Assembly (NCBI RefSeq): GCF_001598855.1
Contig: NZ_BCZS01000002.1
Span: 62,001 to 126,000, forward strand
Origin: Pluralibacter gergoviae ATCC 33028 = NBRC 105706
Lineage (GTDB): Bacteria > Pseudomonadota > Gammaproteobacteria > Enterobacterales > Enterobacteriaceae
Direction of reading: 5' to 3'
DNA: 64,000 nucleotides
Positions 53,295-63,943 of the stretch are shown here, piece by piece. Made by a program: the position numbers and the translations under genes. The notes below the pieces were generated by a model that worked only from the letters and a program-made list of their open reading frames with translations, had not been told where the DNA came from and ran no database searches. How positions within the stretch are numbered: the stretch's first letter is position 1; every line of letters begins with the position of its first letter.

Positions 53295-55187
53295 TTAGCG
53301 GGCGGGGGTTGCCTCCCACACCAGCGTTTCAAACGGCTTGAGGGTAATGACCGTTGGCGCATCGTAGCTTTGCGGAACGGTATCGTTGCTGCCGTAGACC
53401 GGTTTGAGCGTAAAGGCCGTTGCTTCTCCCGACGGGATCTCAAACGCCCGGCTCAAATCCAGATAGAAGCGCTGCGGCTTATCCGACGGGTTGCGCAGGC
53501 CGAGGATTGCTTTCTCCTTGCGCCACGACGCCCAGCCGTACACCTCCAGCGCCGTCGGGTTGCCGCCGACCCAGTGGGTATCCACCAGCACGTCGGCATT
53601 GGCCCGAGACCACTTCGCCGCCTCCGCAAGCGTGTTCCATTTGGCATCGTTAAGCATCGATGGCGTGATGTACAGCTCCTGCAGCTGGGTGCCGGTGGCG
53701 AAGAAGCTCCACGCCTGGTCGGCAAAATCGCCGTCGGTCTGCACCTTCTCCAGCCCGTAGTAGGCGTGCGCCGCGCTGACGATGCCGTGATACATCAGCG
53801 AATTCAGCGGGAACAGCGGTCCCTTGCGCACGATCGAACGCCAGGTTTCCGCATCGCGATAGGTCATCCACTGCTGCACCGGCGTACCCGGCCCGTAGAG
53901 GTTGATATCGTCCCCCTGGCGCCAGATGGAGTCGGCATAGAACAGCCACGACGGGCTGGCGTTGGTGCCGGTGGTCAGGTTGATAAACAGATCCGGCCTC
54001 GCGCTGCGCATGTTGTGGATCAGCGCGATAGAGGCGTCAAAATCGGAGGCGAACTGGCTGCCCGCAATATGCGAATTGGCGTTGCCCATGCCGTCGAGCT
54101 TAAACGACGTAATGTGCTCGTTGTTGATAAGGCTGAGGATCTGCTGGTTGAAGTTTTTAAAGTAGTTCGGCCCGGAGAGGGCAAACTTGCCGTCGACGGT
54201 TTCATAGCCGTACTCCTGCGCGTGGGAGACGCGCTCATCGCGCGGTTTGTTATAGCCGCCCCACGGCGACAGCCACAGGCCGACGGAGCTGTCGATGCTG
54301 GCGGCTTTCTCCCGCACCGCCGCAAAGCCGCTGCTGAAGGCCGGGCCGAACAGCCAGCGTCCGCTTCTGTCGTCCCAGCCGTCATCAAGCAGAAACGCGT
54401 CGAGCCTGACGCCCCTGCCGGTGATGAACGATTTATCCCACTCGTCCATGCGGGTCATCACATCCTGCTCGCTGTAGGGGGTGAAAAAGCCGATATCCAT
54501 CCAGCTGTTGTAGTGCAGATAGGGCTTATAGGGCCGCGGACGCACGGCGTTGATAAACAGGTTTACGCTGCGCCGCAGCTGGCTGACTTCAGGAAACGTG
54601 CCGAAGTAGACGGTATAGCTCACCGGGCTGCCCGGCTGCACCGGCGTCTTCAGCTCGACGTTGAGGTTGGTGGTGGCCTCGTAGGCGTAGGTGTTGACGA
54701 TAGGCTTATCCGGCATGATGAAAAAGCTGTCGGCTACGATCGGCGAACTGTTGATATCGCCGTCAACGTAGGGCGCCTGGGACTGGCCGGCGGTGGGAAA
54801 GAGGGTGATTTTCGCCACTTCGCGCGGCTTACCGACCGCCGCAACCGTATAGCCGATGCTGGCGTATTTGCCCTTCAGCACGTTCAGCGTCAGGGTGACG
54901 CTGTAGTCCGGGTGAGCGTACCCGACCCGCAGCGTATCGCTCTGCTTTTCTACCCGGGTGATTTTGAAGTCCGCCGCGTGGATGACTTTTTCATCCGGCA
55001 GCGTCAGAAAAAACGGCTCTTTTGGCGACAGCAGATGGCCGCTGCCGGCGTCCTTAATCGACAGCTTTTGGCTGGCATCGTCAAAGGTAAAGGCAATGCC
55101 CTCATTGCTCAGCTGGTACTGCGCGGCGTAGCCGGCGGCGGAGATAAGCGCCGCCAGCAGGGCTGCGGCTCCCTGAAGTTTGTTCAT
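53295..55187 (-). CDS. Secreted GH27/GH36-like glycosidase (alpha-galactosidase or alpha-N-acetylgalactosaminidase type)
   Basis: The 630-residue protein has a signal peptide (1-22, cleavage near GYAA), an N-terminal beta-sandwich (about 25-215) and a TIM-barrel region. YLHYNSWMDIGF at about 223-234, LLDDGWDD at about 266-273 and SFKLDGMG at about 361-368 correspond to the clan GH-D pattern, with D365 of the KxD motif as likely nucleophile. A C-terminal beta domain closes the protein. It is the last gene of the aga/kba run, 18 bases after kbaY. Substrate is inferred from context: an alpha-linked galactose or N-acetylgalactosamine, for instance on mucin-type glycans. The family assignment is moderately secure; specificity is open. 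Confidence 0.7.
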   Translation of the reverse strand: MNKLQGAAALLAALISAAGYAAQYQLSNEGIAFTFDDASQKLSIKDAGSGHLLSPKEPFFLTLPDEKVIHAADFKITRVEKQSDTLRVGYAHPDYSVTLTLNVLKGKYASIGYTVAAVGKPREVAKITLFPTAGQSQAPYVDGDINSSPIVADSFFIMPDKPIVNTYAYEATTNLNVELKTPVQPGSPVSYTVYFGTFPEVSQLRRSVNLFINAVRPRPYKPYLHYNSWMDIGFFTPYSEQDVMTRMDEWDKSFITGRGVRLDAFLLDDGWDDRSGRWLFGPAFSSGFAAVREKAASIDSSVGLWLSPWGGYNKPRDERVSHAQEYGYETVDGKFALSGPNYFKNFNQQILSLINNEHITSFKLDGMGNANSHIAGSQFASDFDASIALIHNMRSARPDLFINLTTGTNASPSWLFYADSIWRQGDDINLYGPGTPVQQWMTYRDAETWRSIVRKGPLFPLNSLMYHGIVSAAHAYYGLEKVQTDGDFADQAWSFFATGTQLQELYITPSMLNDAKWNTLAEAAKWSRANADVLVDTHWVGGNPTALEVYGWASWRKEKAILGLRNPSDKPQRFYLDLSRAFEIPSGEATAFTLKPVYGSNDTVPQSYDAPTVITLKPFETLVWEATPAR

Positions 55188-55205
55188 CGCTGTTATCCTT
55201 ATGGG

Positions 55206-57238
<2,033 letters not shown>

Positions 57239-57297
57239 TACATCGTCCTTCTGTTGCGTGAAATCAACGGCAGGCATCATTGGTAAAAGATAAATGC

Positions 57298-57321
57298 TGT
57301 CTTTCGTTTTATTTCTCACGG
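57298..57321 (-). promoter_or_regulatory. AgaR-type operator upstream of agaS (proximal)
   Basis: TTTCGTTTTATTTCTC on the plus strand matches the described E. coli AgaR consensus core TTTCRTTTYRTTTY. It lies about 60-80 bases upstream of the agaS start codon, so agaS-kbaY-glycosidase may have its own AgaR-controlled promoter, as in E. coli. Confidence 0.68.
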
Positions 57322-57373
57322 TCAATTTTTGCGTTAAATAAAAATAAAATGAAGATTGAAATGATCTATTGTT

Positions 57374-57390
57374 AGTGAAACGAAAATATT
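57374..57390 (-). promoter_or_regulatory. Possible second AgaR site upstream of agaS
   Basis: On the minus strand, TTTTCGTTTCACT matches the first part of the AgaR consensus (TTTCGTTTCA) and then departs from it. It is a weaker candidate than the proximal site. Confidence 0.4.
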
Positions 57391-57461
57391 GTCCGTAGCG
57401 AAGTTACGAATCCTTTCTATGGAAAGGAAAAGAAAGTAAAGCTACAGGGTTTGTGCCAGGC

Positions 57462-57490
57462 CCTGGGCCCGGAGCTTCTCCGGGCCCAGG
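57462..57490 (-). other. Perfect GC-rich hairpin between agaF and agaS
   Basis: CCTGGGCCCGGAG and CTCCGGGCCCAGG form an uninterrupted 13-bp stem with a three-base loop, 20 bases after the agaF stop. No U-tract follows. It may act as an mRNA 3'-end stabiliser or a processing site that sets different levels of the PTS and agaS segments. Confidence 0.7.
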
Positions 57491-57509
57491 CTATCGCTAA
57501 GGGCGCTGC

Positions 57510-57944
57510 TCATATGCCTTCCTCTGCCGTTTGCGCTTCCCGGCGGCGGTCCAGTTCGTCCACCAGGCTGGTCAGGCCGCGGTGGCCGCACTCCAGGGCC
57601 ATCCTGCGAAACGCCTCGCTGCTGAGATCGTCCCGCTCCAGCACCATTTCCAGCATCAGCTGCAGATTGGTTCCGGCGATCACCTCCCGGCCCGGCTTCT
57701 GTATCGCCAGGGTGGAGGCCACGCGGAACGGCGTTCCGCCAAGCAGATCCGTCAGAAACACCACGTCCTCCAGCGGATCGAGGCGGGACAGCGCCTCCTC
57801 CATCTGTTGGGTGAGCAGGGCCGTCGTCGAGGCCTCCGGAAAATCGATCGCCACGAACTGCGGCTGCTCACCGAGGATCTGTTTCATGGCGGTTTCCATT
57901 CCGCTGGCGAAAGCGCCGTGACCCGTCAAAATAATACCCAGCAT
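57510..57944 (-). CDS. agaF: AgaF, PTS IIA component (mannose family)
   Basis: AgaF is the cytoplasmic EIIA domain that receives phosphate from HPr, with phospho-His9 in ILTGHGAFASGM. The 144-residue length equals that of E. coli AgaF, and the dimer-forming LTDLLGGTPFRVAS segment is conserved. In the mannose family IIA and IIB are separate small proteins here. It lies 17 bases after agaE and ends before the GC-rich hairpin. Confidence 0.95.
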   Translation of the reverse strand: MLGIILTGHGAFASGMETAMKQILGEQPQFVAIDFPEASTTALLTQQMEEALSRLDPLEDVVFLTDLLGGTPFRVASTLAIQKPGREVIAGTNLQLMLEMVLERDDLSSEAFRRMALECGHRGLTSLVDELDRRREAQTAEEGI

Positions 57945-57961
57945 CTGAGACCTCTTTTCGC

Positions 57962-58840
57962 TTACAGGAAATGGCAGAATTTGCCGACGACGCCCAGCAC
58001 CACGGTGATGCCGATCAGGCGCAGAGGGCTCCAGCCGCGGCGCACCAGCCAGAACATGGCCAGGGTATAGACCAGCGGCAGGAAGGCGGGCATCAGCTTA
58101 TCGATGACGTCGCTCTGCAGCTTGACCACCGCATCGCCGGCGTTAATTTCAAGCGTGGTGCTGAGCCGCACGTAGGTTGCCACCAGGGCGCCAATCACCG
58201 TCATGCCGACGATAGAGGCCGCGTGGCCGACCTTCTTGGTGTTAGCCTTAATCAGCGGAATGGCCGCCACGCCCATCCGGTACGCGTAGTGGGCAAGGCC
58301 GAAGCGCAGGCCGAGGTGCACGACGTTAAACATCAGCAGGAACACCACCGCGCCGAGGATCGATCCCTGCAGCGCCAGGCTGGCGCCGATGCCGCCGCAA
58401 ATCGGCAGCAGGGTCAGCCAGAACATGGCATCGCCGATGCCGCCCAGCGGCGCGCCGACGGCGATTTTGGTGCTCTGAATGCTGTTCACATCCTGCTTGG
58501 AGCGCTCCATTGCCAGAATGATGCCGATAACAAACGTCACCAGGAACGGGTGGGTATTGAAGAAGCCCATGTGTCCCTTCATGGCGCGGGCGAGGTCGCG
58601 CTTGTTGGTGTGGATCTTCTTCAGGGCCGGCAGCAGGCCGTAGAGCCAGCCGGAAGCCTGCATACGTTCATAGTTAAAGGACGCCTGCAGCAGCATTGAG
58701 CGCCACGCCACGCGGTTGATATCGCTGCGGGTCAGTCCGGCGCCGATTGTCTGGTCTTCATAGTCGTTGTCATTGTGGCCGCTGAGCAGCGTTTCTTCGC
58801 CATTATCAACGGCAGGCAGCGCGCTGTGATTAGATTCCAT
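57962..58840 (-). CDS. agaE: AgaE, PTS IID component (mannose family)
   Basis: AgaE is the IID membrane subunit that, with AgaW (IIC), forms the sugar channel. The 292 residues match E. coli AgaE. An N-terminal cytoplasmic part (about 1-130, with ERMQASGWLYGLLPALKKI) is followed by GAPLGGIGDAMFWLTLLPI and several hydrophobic segments in the C-terminal half. The start overlaps the agaW stop by 11 bases. Confidence 0.94.
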   Translation of the reverse strand: MESNHSALPAVDNGEETLLSGHNDNDYEDQTIGAGLTRSDINRVAWRSMLLQASFNYERMQASGWLYGLLPALKKIHTNKRDLARAMKGHMGFFNTHPFLVTFVIGIILAMERSKQDVNSIQSTKIAVGAPLGGIGDAMFWLTLLPICGGIGASLALQGSILGAVVFLLMFNVVHLGLRFGLAHYAYRMGVAAIPLIKANTKKVGHAASIVGMTVIGALVATYVRLSTTLEINAGDAVVKLQSDVIDKLMPAFLPLVYTLAMFWLVRRGWSPLRLIGITVVLGVVGKFCHFL

Positions 58841-59603
58841 CTTCGAACTCCTCTTTCGGGGCTGCTGGGGTTTCCGCAGGCTTGCGCATCAGGTCAATCA
58901 TCGCCATCGCCAGCGCGGCGGCGGCGATAGCCAGTACCGGCAGCTTCAGCCAGGCCGCCGCGACGAAGCCGAGAATGAAGTAGGGGATGTAGACATTCTT
59001 CATCATGATTTTCAGCAGCACCGCGAAGCCGATGGCCGGCATGATGCCGCCCGCCACGCCGAGGCCGTCAATCAGCCGCGCGGGTAGGACGTCAATCACC
59101 GTTTTGGCGTGATCGGCGCCGAAGTAAATCGGCAGAAAGGCGCAGAGAAAATAGAATATTCCGAGCGCGAGCATGGCCAGATAGTTCACCCGCTCAATGC
59201 CCGCGGTATCGGCGTTGGCCGCCATCCGGTCGCAGCGCGACATCACTCCCGACATCACCGAGAACAGGAAGGTGATCCCCATCTGCACGGCAACGGCGAA
59301 GGGGACGGCCACGCCGACCGCCACCTCCGGCTTGACGCCGGTGTTGATGGCGAAGGCGGTGCCGACGATGGTGCCGATAATGACGTTCGGCGGCTGGGCG
59401 CCCGCCAGCGGCGCCAGGCCCATCCACACCAGCTCCAGAGTGCCGCCGGTAAGAATGCCGGTATTCAGGTCGCCCAGGATCAGGCCCACCAGCGGGCCGA
59501 GCACCACCGGGCGGTGCATGTGCGTCAGGCCGTCGAACATATCCAGCCCGGCGATAAAGGCGAGCAGCCCCAGGGCCGCGGCCTGCAGTAAGCTGATTTC
59601 CAT
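58830..59603 (-). CDS. agaW: AgaW, PTS IIC component (mannose family)
   Basis: AgaW is the IIC membrane subunit, here a full-length 257 residues. In E. coli K-12 the agaW gene is truncated and the strain cannot use GalNAc, so an intact copy indicates a working system. About seven membrane helices are visible, with the family segment RPVVLGPLVGLILGDLNTGILTGGTLELVWMG near residue 31. It lies between agaV and agaE. Confidence 0.94.
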   Translation of the reverse strand: MEISLLQAAALGLLAFIAGLDMFDGLTHMHRPVVLGPLVGLILGDLNTGILTGGTLELVWMGLAPLAGAQPPNVIIGTIVGTAFAINTGVKPEVAVGVAVPFAVAVQMGITFLFSVMSGVMSRCDRMAANADTAGIERVNYLAMLALGIFYFLCAFLPIYFGADHAKTVIDVLPARLIDGLGVAGGIMPAIGFAVLLKIMMKNVYIPYFILGFVAAAWLKLPVLAIAAAALAMAMIDLMRKPAETPAAPKEEFEDGI

Positions 59604-59613
59604 TGCTGGCTCC

Positions 59614-60087
59614 TCAGAGAAGTGTAAACAGGTCCTGGGCAGGCTCGGTGGGCACGCCCTGCACGAAGCACGCCACGCCCGCCGCCTTCAGGCCGTTAAA
59701 GGCGCTGATATCGTCCTGATCCACCGATACCGTTTTGGCAATCTGCCGCTTGCCGCTGGCGAAGTGCATATTGCCGACGTTAAGGCGGGTAATCGGCACG
59801 CCGCCCTCCACCAGGCGCAGGAAGTCCGCCGGGGTCCTGCACACCAGCAGGATCTTCTGCCGGTCGGCGGCGCGGTGAATGTTGTCGATGGTTTTCTGCA
59901 GCGACCAGAAGCGCGCGGCGATCCCTTCCGCCAGCACCATCTCCATCAGATTCTGCTGCACCGGATCTTCGGCAACCTCATCATTGGCGACCAGCACCAG
60001 GTTGGCGCCGGCGAAGCCGACCCACTGCACGCCAACCTGGCCGTGGACCAGGCGTTCATCAATGCGGCTCAGTACGATATTTGGCAT
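59614..60087 (-). CDS. agaV: AgaV, PTS IIB component (mannose family)
   Basis: AgaV is the cytoplasmic IIB protein that passes phosphate from AgaF to the incoming sugar. The 157-residue length equals that of E. coli. The phosphorylated residue is His15 in RIDERLVHGQVG. Together with AgaW, AgaE and AgaF it forms a complete GalNAc-type permease; mannose-family permeases for GalNAc and galactosamine cannot be told apart from sequence by eye. It follows kbaZ by 17 bases. Confidence 0.95.
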   Translation of the reverse strand: MPNIVLSRIDERLVHGQVGVQWVGFAGANLVLVANDEVAEDPVQQNLMEMVLAEGIAARFWSLQKTIDNIHRAADRQKILLVCRTPADFLRLVEGGVPITRLNVGNMHFASGKRQIAKTVSVDQDDISAFNGLKAAGVACFVQGVPTEPAQDLFTLL

Positions 60088-60104
60088 TATTATTTTCCTC
60101 GCGT

Positions 60105-61385
60105 TTATTCGCCGGCACAGGCGGCGTGGTACTGGCGGATAACATCCTGAATATGGTCAATAATCAGCGCCTGCGGCGCGGCGGCGAGCCTGCCTTCGCG
60201 CACGGCGGTGTACTGCAGGGGCAGATACTGGCTGATAAGCGGCAGCGGTACCGGGGTATCGCCGAGATTGCGCACCAGATGGGCGAAGGCTTCATCAATG
60301 TGTGCATCCGGCCAGTAGTAGCGTATGCGGTCCGAATAGCTGTAGCTGCGGGCCAGGCGGCGGGTATTGCTGTCGCCGTGATAGTGGCTCTGCCAGTACT
60401 CGGGTCTGTCCAGCATCACGTCCTCCAGCACCTGGCGCAGGCTGGAGCAGGACTTCGCCGGGATCAGCTCCTCTTCGATGCCCGCCAGCGAGAACAGCGC
60501 CTCGCGCAGGGCGAAAGTCAGCGCCGGGCCCACTTTGAGGATCGCGAAGTGATCGACCACCAGCTGACGCAGCGACTGCGGGGTCTGATAGTCGGTAGAG
60601 TGGGCCTCGAACACCAGCGTCTCGTAGCTTTCGACCATCCTGCTGAGGGCCACCGCTTTCTCCGGGCGGTAGTCGATCACGCTGTTGTGGTCGAACTCGA
60701 CGCCGGGCTGTACCACCAGGCCAATGATGCGCGGCCACAGCGCCGACAGGCCCTCGGCCTCAAAGGCATGGCGGTGGGCCCTGAGAGTGGCCGTTGCGGC
60801 CTCCGGCGTGGTGATCGCCAGCTCGCTGAGGGGTTCGTGGGCGCCGCCGGGCACCGGCACCTCGGTGCCGATGATGTAGACCAGATCGGCTTCACCGAAC
60901 TGTTCAATGCAGGTCTCTTCAGCGATCTTCGCCAGCCGCGCGGCGCGGGCGGCGACGATCTCATCGGTGAGCGGCAGCGGATCGTCGGCGCAGGACATGC
61001 TGCAGTCGAGATGGATCTTTTTGAAGCCGGCGGCCACGTAGCTGCGGATAAGCTCTTGCGCTTTCTCCATTGCCGCCGCCGACGGTTCCCCCTGCCAGCG
61101 GTTCGGCCCGAGATGATCGCCGCCGAGGATCAGCTGTTCGCGCGGAAATCCGAGCCGGTCCGCCATCTGGCTGACGAAGCCAAAGAAGTCGGCGGGCGTC
61201 ATGCCGGTGTAGCCGCCGAACTGATCGACCTGGTTGGACGTGGCCTCAATCAGCAGCGGGGCCTGCTGCTCTCTGGCGAACAGGATGGCGGCCTCCAGCA
61301 CCAGCGGATGGGCGGAGCAGATGGCATAGATGCCGCCCGGTTTTCCCTGCTTGTGTTGAGCAACGATATCAATAAGATGTTTCAC
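60105..61385 (-). CDS. kbaZ: KbaZ, tagatose-bisphosphate aldolase non-catalytic subunit
   Basis: KbaZ stabilises and activates the aldolase KbaY. From the GTG start, which has GGAG six bases before it, the protein has 426 residues, exactly the E. coli length ([26 protein letters not shown]). An ATG four codons earlier and a longer open frame exist, but the former overlaps the ribosome site and the latter runs through two AgaR-type sites. It is the first gene of the catabolic run and divergent from agaR. Confidence 0.94.
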   Translation of the reverse strand: MKHLIDIVAQHKQGKPGGIYAICSAHPLVLEAAILFAREQQAPLLIEATSNQVDQFGGYTGMTPADFFGFVSQMADRLGFPREQLILGGDHLGPNRWQGEPSAAAMEKAQELIRSYVAAGFKKIHLDCSMSCADDPLPLTDEIVAARAARLAKIAEETCIEQFGEADLVYIIGTEVPVPGGAHEPLSELAITTPEAATATLRAHRHAFEAEGLSALWPRIIGLVVQPGVEFDHNSVIDYRPEKAVALSRMVESYETLVFEAHSTDYQTPQSLRQLVVDHFAILKVGPALTFALREALFSLAGIEEELIPAKSCSSLRQVLEDVMLDRPEYWQSHYHGDSNTRRLARSYSYSDRIRYYWPDAHIDEAFAHLVRNLGDTPVPLPLISQYLPLQYTAVREGRLAAAPQALIIDHIQDVIRQYHAACAGE

Positions 61386-61415
61386 TTTCCTCTCCATAGT
61401 GGATTGTCTGGCAAA

Positions 61416-61439
61416 TATCTTTCGTTTTATTTCATTTAA
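61416..61439 (-). promoter_or_regulatory. AgaR-type operator, kbaZ-proximal
   Basis: TTTCGTTTTATTTCATTT on the plus strand matches the AgaR consensus core at every specified position. It lies 31-54 bases upstream of the kbaZ start codon, where it could overlap the kbaZ promoter or leader. Confidence 0.75.
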
Positions 61440-61457
61440 TATCGCACCAGCCTGCGT

Positions 61458-61478
61458 CAAAAATAAAACGAAAGATAA
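61458..61478 (-). promoter_or_regulatory. AgaR-type operator, middle
   Basis: On the minus strand the site reads TTTCGTTTTATTTTT, in inverted orientation to the kbaZ-proximal copy and about 40 bases away, roughly four helical turns. Confidence 0.7.
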
Positions 61479-61596
61479 TGGTTTTCCGATCTGATTCACA
61501 AAAGAAACATAATGAAAGTCTATGACCCGCGAAAAAGGGCCATTTTTGCCACCGGAGGGGTCTTGCATTTCGCGATAAGAAAGGGGTTAATAGATA

Positions 61597-61618
61597 AATC
61601 GAAATGAAACGAAAGAAG
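61597..61618 (+). promoter_or_regulatory. AgaR-type operator, agaR-proximal
   Basis: On the minus strand the site reads TTTCGTTTCATTTCG, 18 bases before the agaR start codon. Its position suggests autorepression of agaR. Confidence 0.72.
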
Positions 61619-61635
61619 CGGATAAAGGATCTTTT

Positions 61636-62445
61636 ATGAGTAGTAGCGATACTGCTGCAGGTAAGCGCGTCTCCGGCACCAGCGAGAGGCGGGAGCTGAT
61701 TATCCAGCGGCTGCGGCAGCACGGAAGCGTGCAGGTTAACGATCTCTCTGCGCAGTTTGGCGTCTCAACGGTCACCATCCGCAACGACCTGGCCTTTCTG
61801 GAGAAGCAGGGAATTGCGGTTCGCGCCTACGGCGGGGCGCTTATCTGCAGCGGCCCCACGCCGGGCGCAGAACCGTCGGTTGAGGACAAAAGCGCCCTCA
61901 ATACAGCCCTCAAGCGCAAGATTGCGGCGGCGGCGGTGGCGATGATTAGCCCCGGCCAGCGCATTATCCTCGACTCCGGCACCACCACGTATGAAATCGC
62001 GCTGCTGCTGCGCGACCATCAGGATCTTATCGCCATGACCAACGGCATGAACGTCGGCAGCGCGCTGGTGGACGCCGAAGGCGTGGAGCTGCTGATGACC
62101 GGCGGCCACCTGCGCCGCCAGTCGCTGTCGTTCTACGGCGATCAGGCCGAGCAGTCGCTGCTCAACTACCACTTTGACACCCTGTTTCTCGGCGTCGACG
62201 CCATCGACACCGAGCGCGGGGTCAGCACCCACAACGAAGACGAAGCGCGGCTCAACCGCCGCATGTGCGAAGTGGCCGATCGCATCATCGTGGTGACCGA
62301 TTCCAGCAAGTTCAACCACTCCAGCCTGCACAAAATTATTGATACCCAGCGTATCGACACCATTATTACCGATGAGGGGATCCCGGCGGAGAGCCTGCGG
62401 GAGCTGCAGCGCGCCGGCACTGAGGTGGTGCTGGTGAAGGCGTGA
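61636..62445 (+). CDS. agaR: AgaR, DeoR-family repressor of the aga/kba genes
   Basis: AgaR represses amino-sugar catabolic genes until a phosphorylated intermediate binds. The 269-residue length equals that of E. coli. The DeoR-type winged HTH covers about residues 15-70 ([42 protein letters not shown]), and the sugar-phosphate sensor domain contains [12 protein letters not shown] and LFLGVDAID. It is divergent from kbaZ across a 250-base region with three matching operators. Confidence 0.95.
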   Translation: MSSSDTAAGKRVSGTSERRELIIQRLRQHGSVQVNDLSAQFGVSTVTIRNDLAFLEKQGIAVRAYGGALICSGPTPGAEPSVEDKSALNTALKRKIAAAAVAMISPGQRIILDSGTTTYEIALLLRDHQDLIAMTNGMNVGSALVDAEGVELLMTGGHLRRQSLSFYGDQAEQSLLNYHFDTLFLGVDAIDTERGVSTHNEDEARLNRRMCEVADRIIVVTDSSKFNHSSLHKIIDTQRIDTIITDEGIPAESLRELQRAGTEVVLVKA

Positions 62446-62468
62446 TGCCGCCGCCCGGATAACGAAGG

Positions 62469-62497
62469 GTGACATCGCGCGTCAAACCCTCTATACT
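62469..62497 (+). promoter_or_regulatory. Sigma-70 promoter of rnpB
   Basis: GTGACA and TATACT are separated by 17 bases and followed by a GC-rich discriminator (TCGCGCC) and the RNA start, the pattern of a strong stable-RNA promoter. Confidence 0.82.
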
Positions 62498-62504
62498 TCG
62501 CGCC

Positions 62505-62881
<377 letters not shown>

Positions 62882-62892
62882 TCTTCTGACAG

Positions 62893-62932
62893 CCGCTGAG
62901 GTGCTTTTCGGGTTACGAAAGCGCCTCAGCGG
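62893..62932 (+). terminator. Long hairpin downstream of rnpB
   Basis: CCGCTGAGG.GCTTTCG pairs with CGAAAGC.CCTCAGCGG in a near-perfect stem of about 16-17 bp with a small loop. No U-tract follows directly. Its place 12 bases past the mature 3' end suggests it defines the precursor end. The rest of the gap up to 63211 is AT-rich and holds nothing I can name. Confidence 0.5.
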
Positions 62933-63211
62933 ATGATCGCCTCTGGTCTTCTGTTTATTCCTGTTCTCAGAGTTAACTGTAAATGTTTGCGGAATATCTC
63001 TAAAAAATAAGAGAGTTATTTATTTTTACGTCATTCTCTTCAGCCGCCGGAATTATCCTTGGCGGCGATGGTTATTGTGCTGAATAAGTATGAAAACAGG
63101 CAGATCCGCTGATTGCTATCACCGTCCCGTGGAGTATATGCTCAAAATAATCACCTGCTTTGCAAGTCAAACAGGCGCAAGGAGTTATATCGTTTACAGG
63201 GAGAATCATGC

Positions 63212-63490
63212 ATGGACTGCCCATATAAAACCGGCGCGGCAGATGCCGACGATCACCGTCAGCCTCTACCTGAACATTTGCCGCGGATAACCCAAAGCCG
63301 CGACCCGGTCAGCGTCGACTGCTGTCCGTACTGCCGGGGCGAGCTGATGTTTATTCGTAATGAGATAAGAGAGCGGCTGGTGTTTACGGCAGGCCGCTTT
63401 GCCGTTGAACAGTATGTTCAGCCGCTCTACCGCTGTCAGAAGTGTCTGCGGCTGGTGGAGGGGAAAATCTCTGCCAATACGGACCATTAG
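63212..63490 (+). CDS. Stand-alone IS66-type zinc-ribbon protein
   Basis: The 92-residue product resembles the zinc-finger region (zf-IS66) of IS66 transposases. LPEHLPRI is followed by CCPYCRGEL, the RLVFTAGRFAVEQYVQPLYRCQKC block and a short tail; four Cys in two CxxC pairs form the presumed zinc site. No DDE catalytic domain, IS66 accessory orf or terminal inverted repeats are seen nearby. GGGAG precedes the ATG by eight bases, so it may be expressed. It could be a remnant of an IS66-family element or a domesticated small protein. Confidence 0.65.
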   Translation: MDCPYKTGAADADDHRQPLPEHLPRITQSRDPVSVDCCPYCRGELMFIRNEIRERLVFTAGRFAVEQYVQPLYRCQKCLRLVEGKISANTDH

Positions 63491-63499
63491 CGATGAGAT

Positions 63500-63524
63500 G
63501 CGCCTGCCGCCTCCGGGCAGGCGC
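63500..63524 (+). terminator. Hairpin between the zinc-ribbon gene and the DUF465 gene
   Basis: GCGCCTGCC and GGCAGGCGC form a perfect 9-bp stem between two convergent genes. U-tracts are poor on both strands. Confidence 0.45.
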
Positions 63525-63530
63525 CGTTGG

Positions 63531-63755
63531 TTAGCTGCTGTGCTGGCTCTCCTGCTGAAGAATTTTATACAGCTCATCTTTGATCTGCAGTTTCTCTTTC
63601 TTCAGGGTAACCAGCTGCTGACCATACCCCTGCCCTTCGCCATTTTCGATTCGGGAAATTTGATGGTCAAGATCGTTATGTTTCTCAAACAGCGCCTGGA
63701 AACGCGGGTGGGTTGTTTTTAATTGCGAAATTAACGCTCGATATTCCGGAAACAT
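63531..63755 (-). CDS. DUF465 (YdcH-family) small coiled-coil protein
   Basis: The 74-residue product resembles E. coli YdcH (MFPEYRALISQLKTTHPRFQALFEKHNDLDHQI and LKKEKLQIKDELYKILQQE). It is predicted to form an antiparallel helical hairpin or coiled coil. The function is unknown. In E. coli the named family member lies elsewhere, so this is a paralog or a relocated copy. It converges on the zinc-ribbon gene. Confidence 0.85.
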   Translation of the reverse strand: MFPEYRALISQLKTTHPRFQALFEKHNDLDHQISRIENGEGQGYGQQLVTLKKEKLQIKDELYKILQQESQHSS

Positions 63756-63914
63756 ATCTCTTCCTTGTTAATTGTGGTGAGGGTAATCCATATCCTGATA
63801 ATAATTCCACGCGGTGCAACAATAATGAGAACGGTGTCGCATTTAGCACCTATTTGAAATTAACGCGCGGTTGTGCAAAGAAAGACGATTTAAATGCTGG
63901 GAGCAATAGCGTGA

Positions 63915-63939
63915 GCAAAAGAAGCGTTTAATTAAACGC
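63915..63939 (-). terminator. Probable terminator for a minus-strand gene entering from the right
   Basis: The perfect palindrome GCGTTTAATTAAACGC is followed, on the minus strand, by TTCTTTTG. It lies just beyond the stop codon of the partial frame described next. Confidence 0.45.
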
Positions 63940-63943
63940 CCTT

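Noticed and set aside
63713-63931. A plus-strand frame at the right end of the window
   Set aside because: It overlaps the start of the DUF465 gene, has no ribosome site and its translation is low in hydrophobic core residues.
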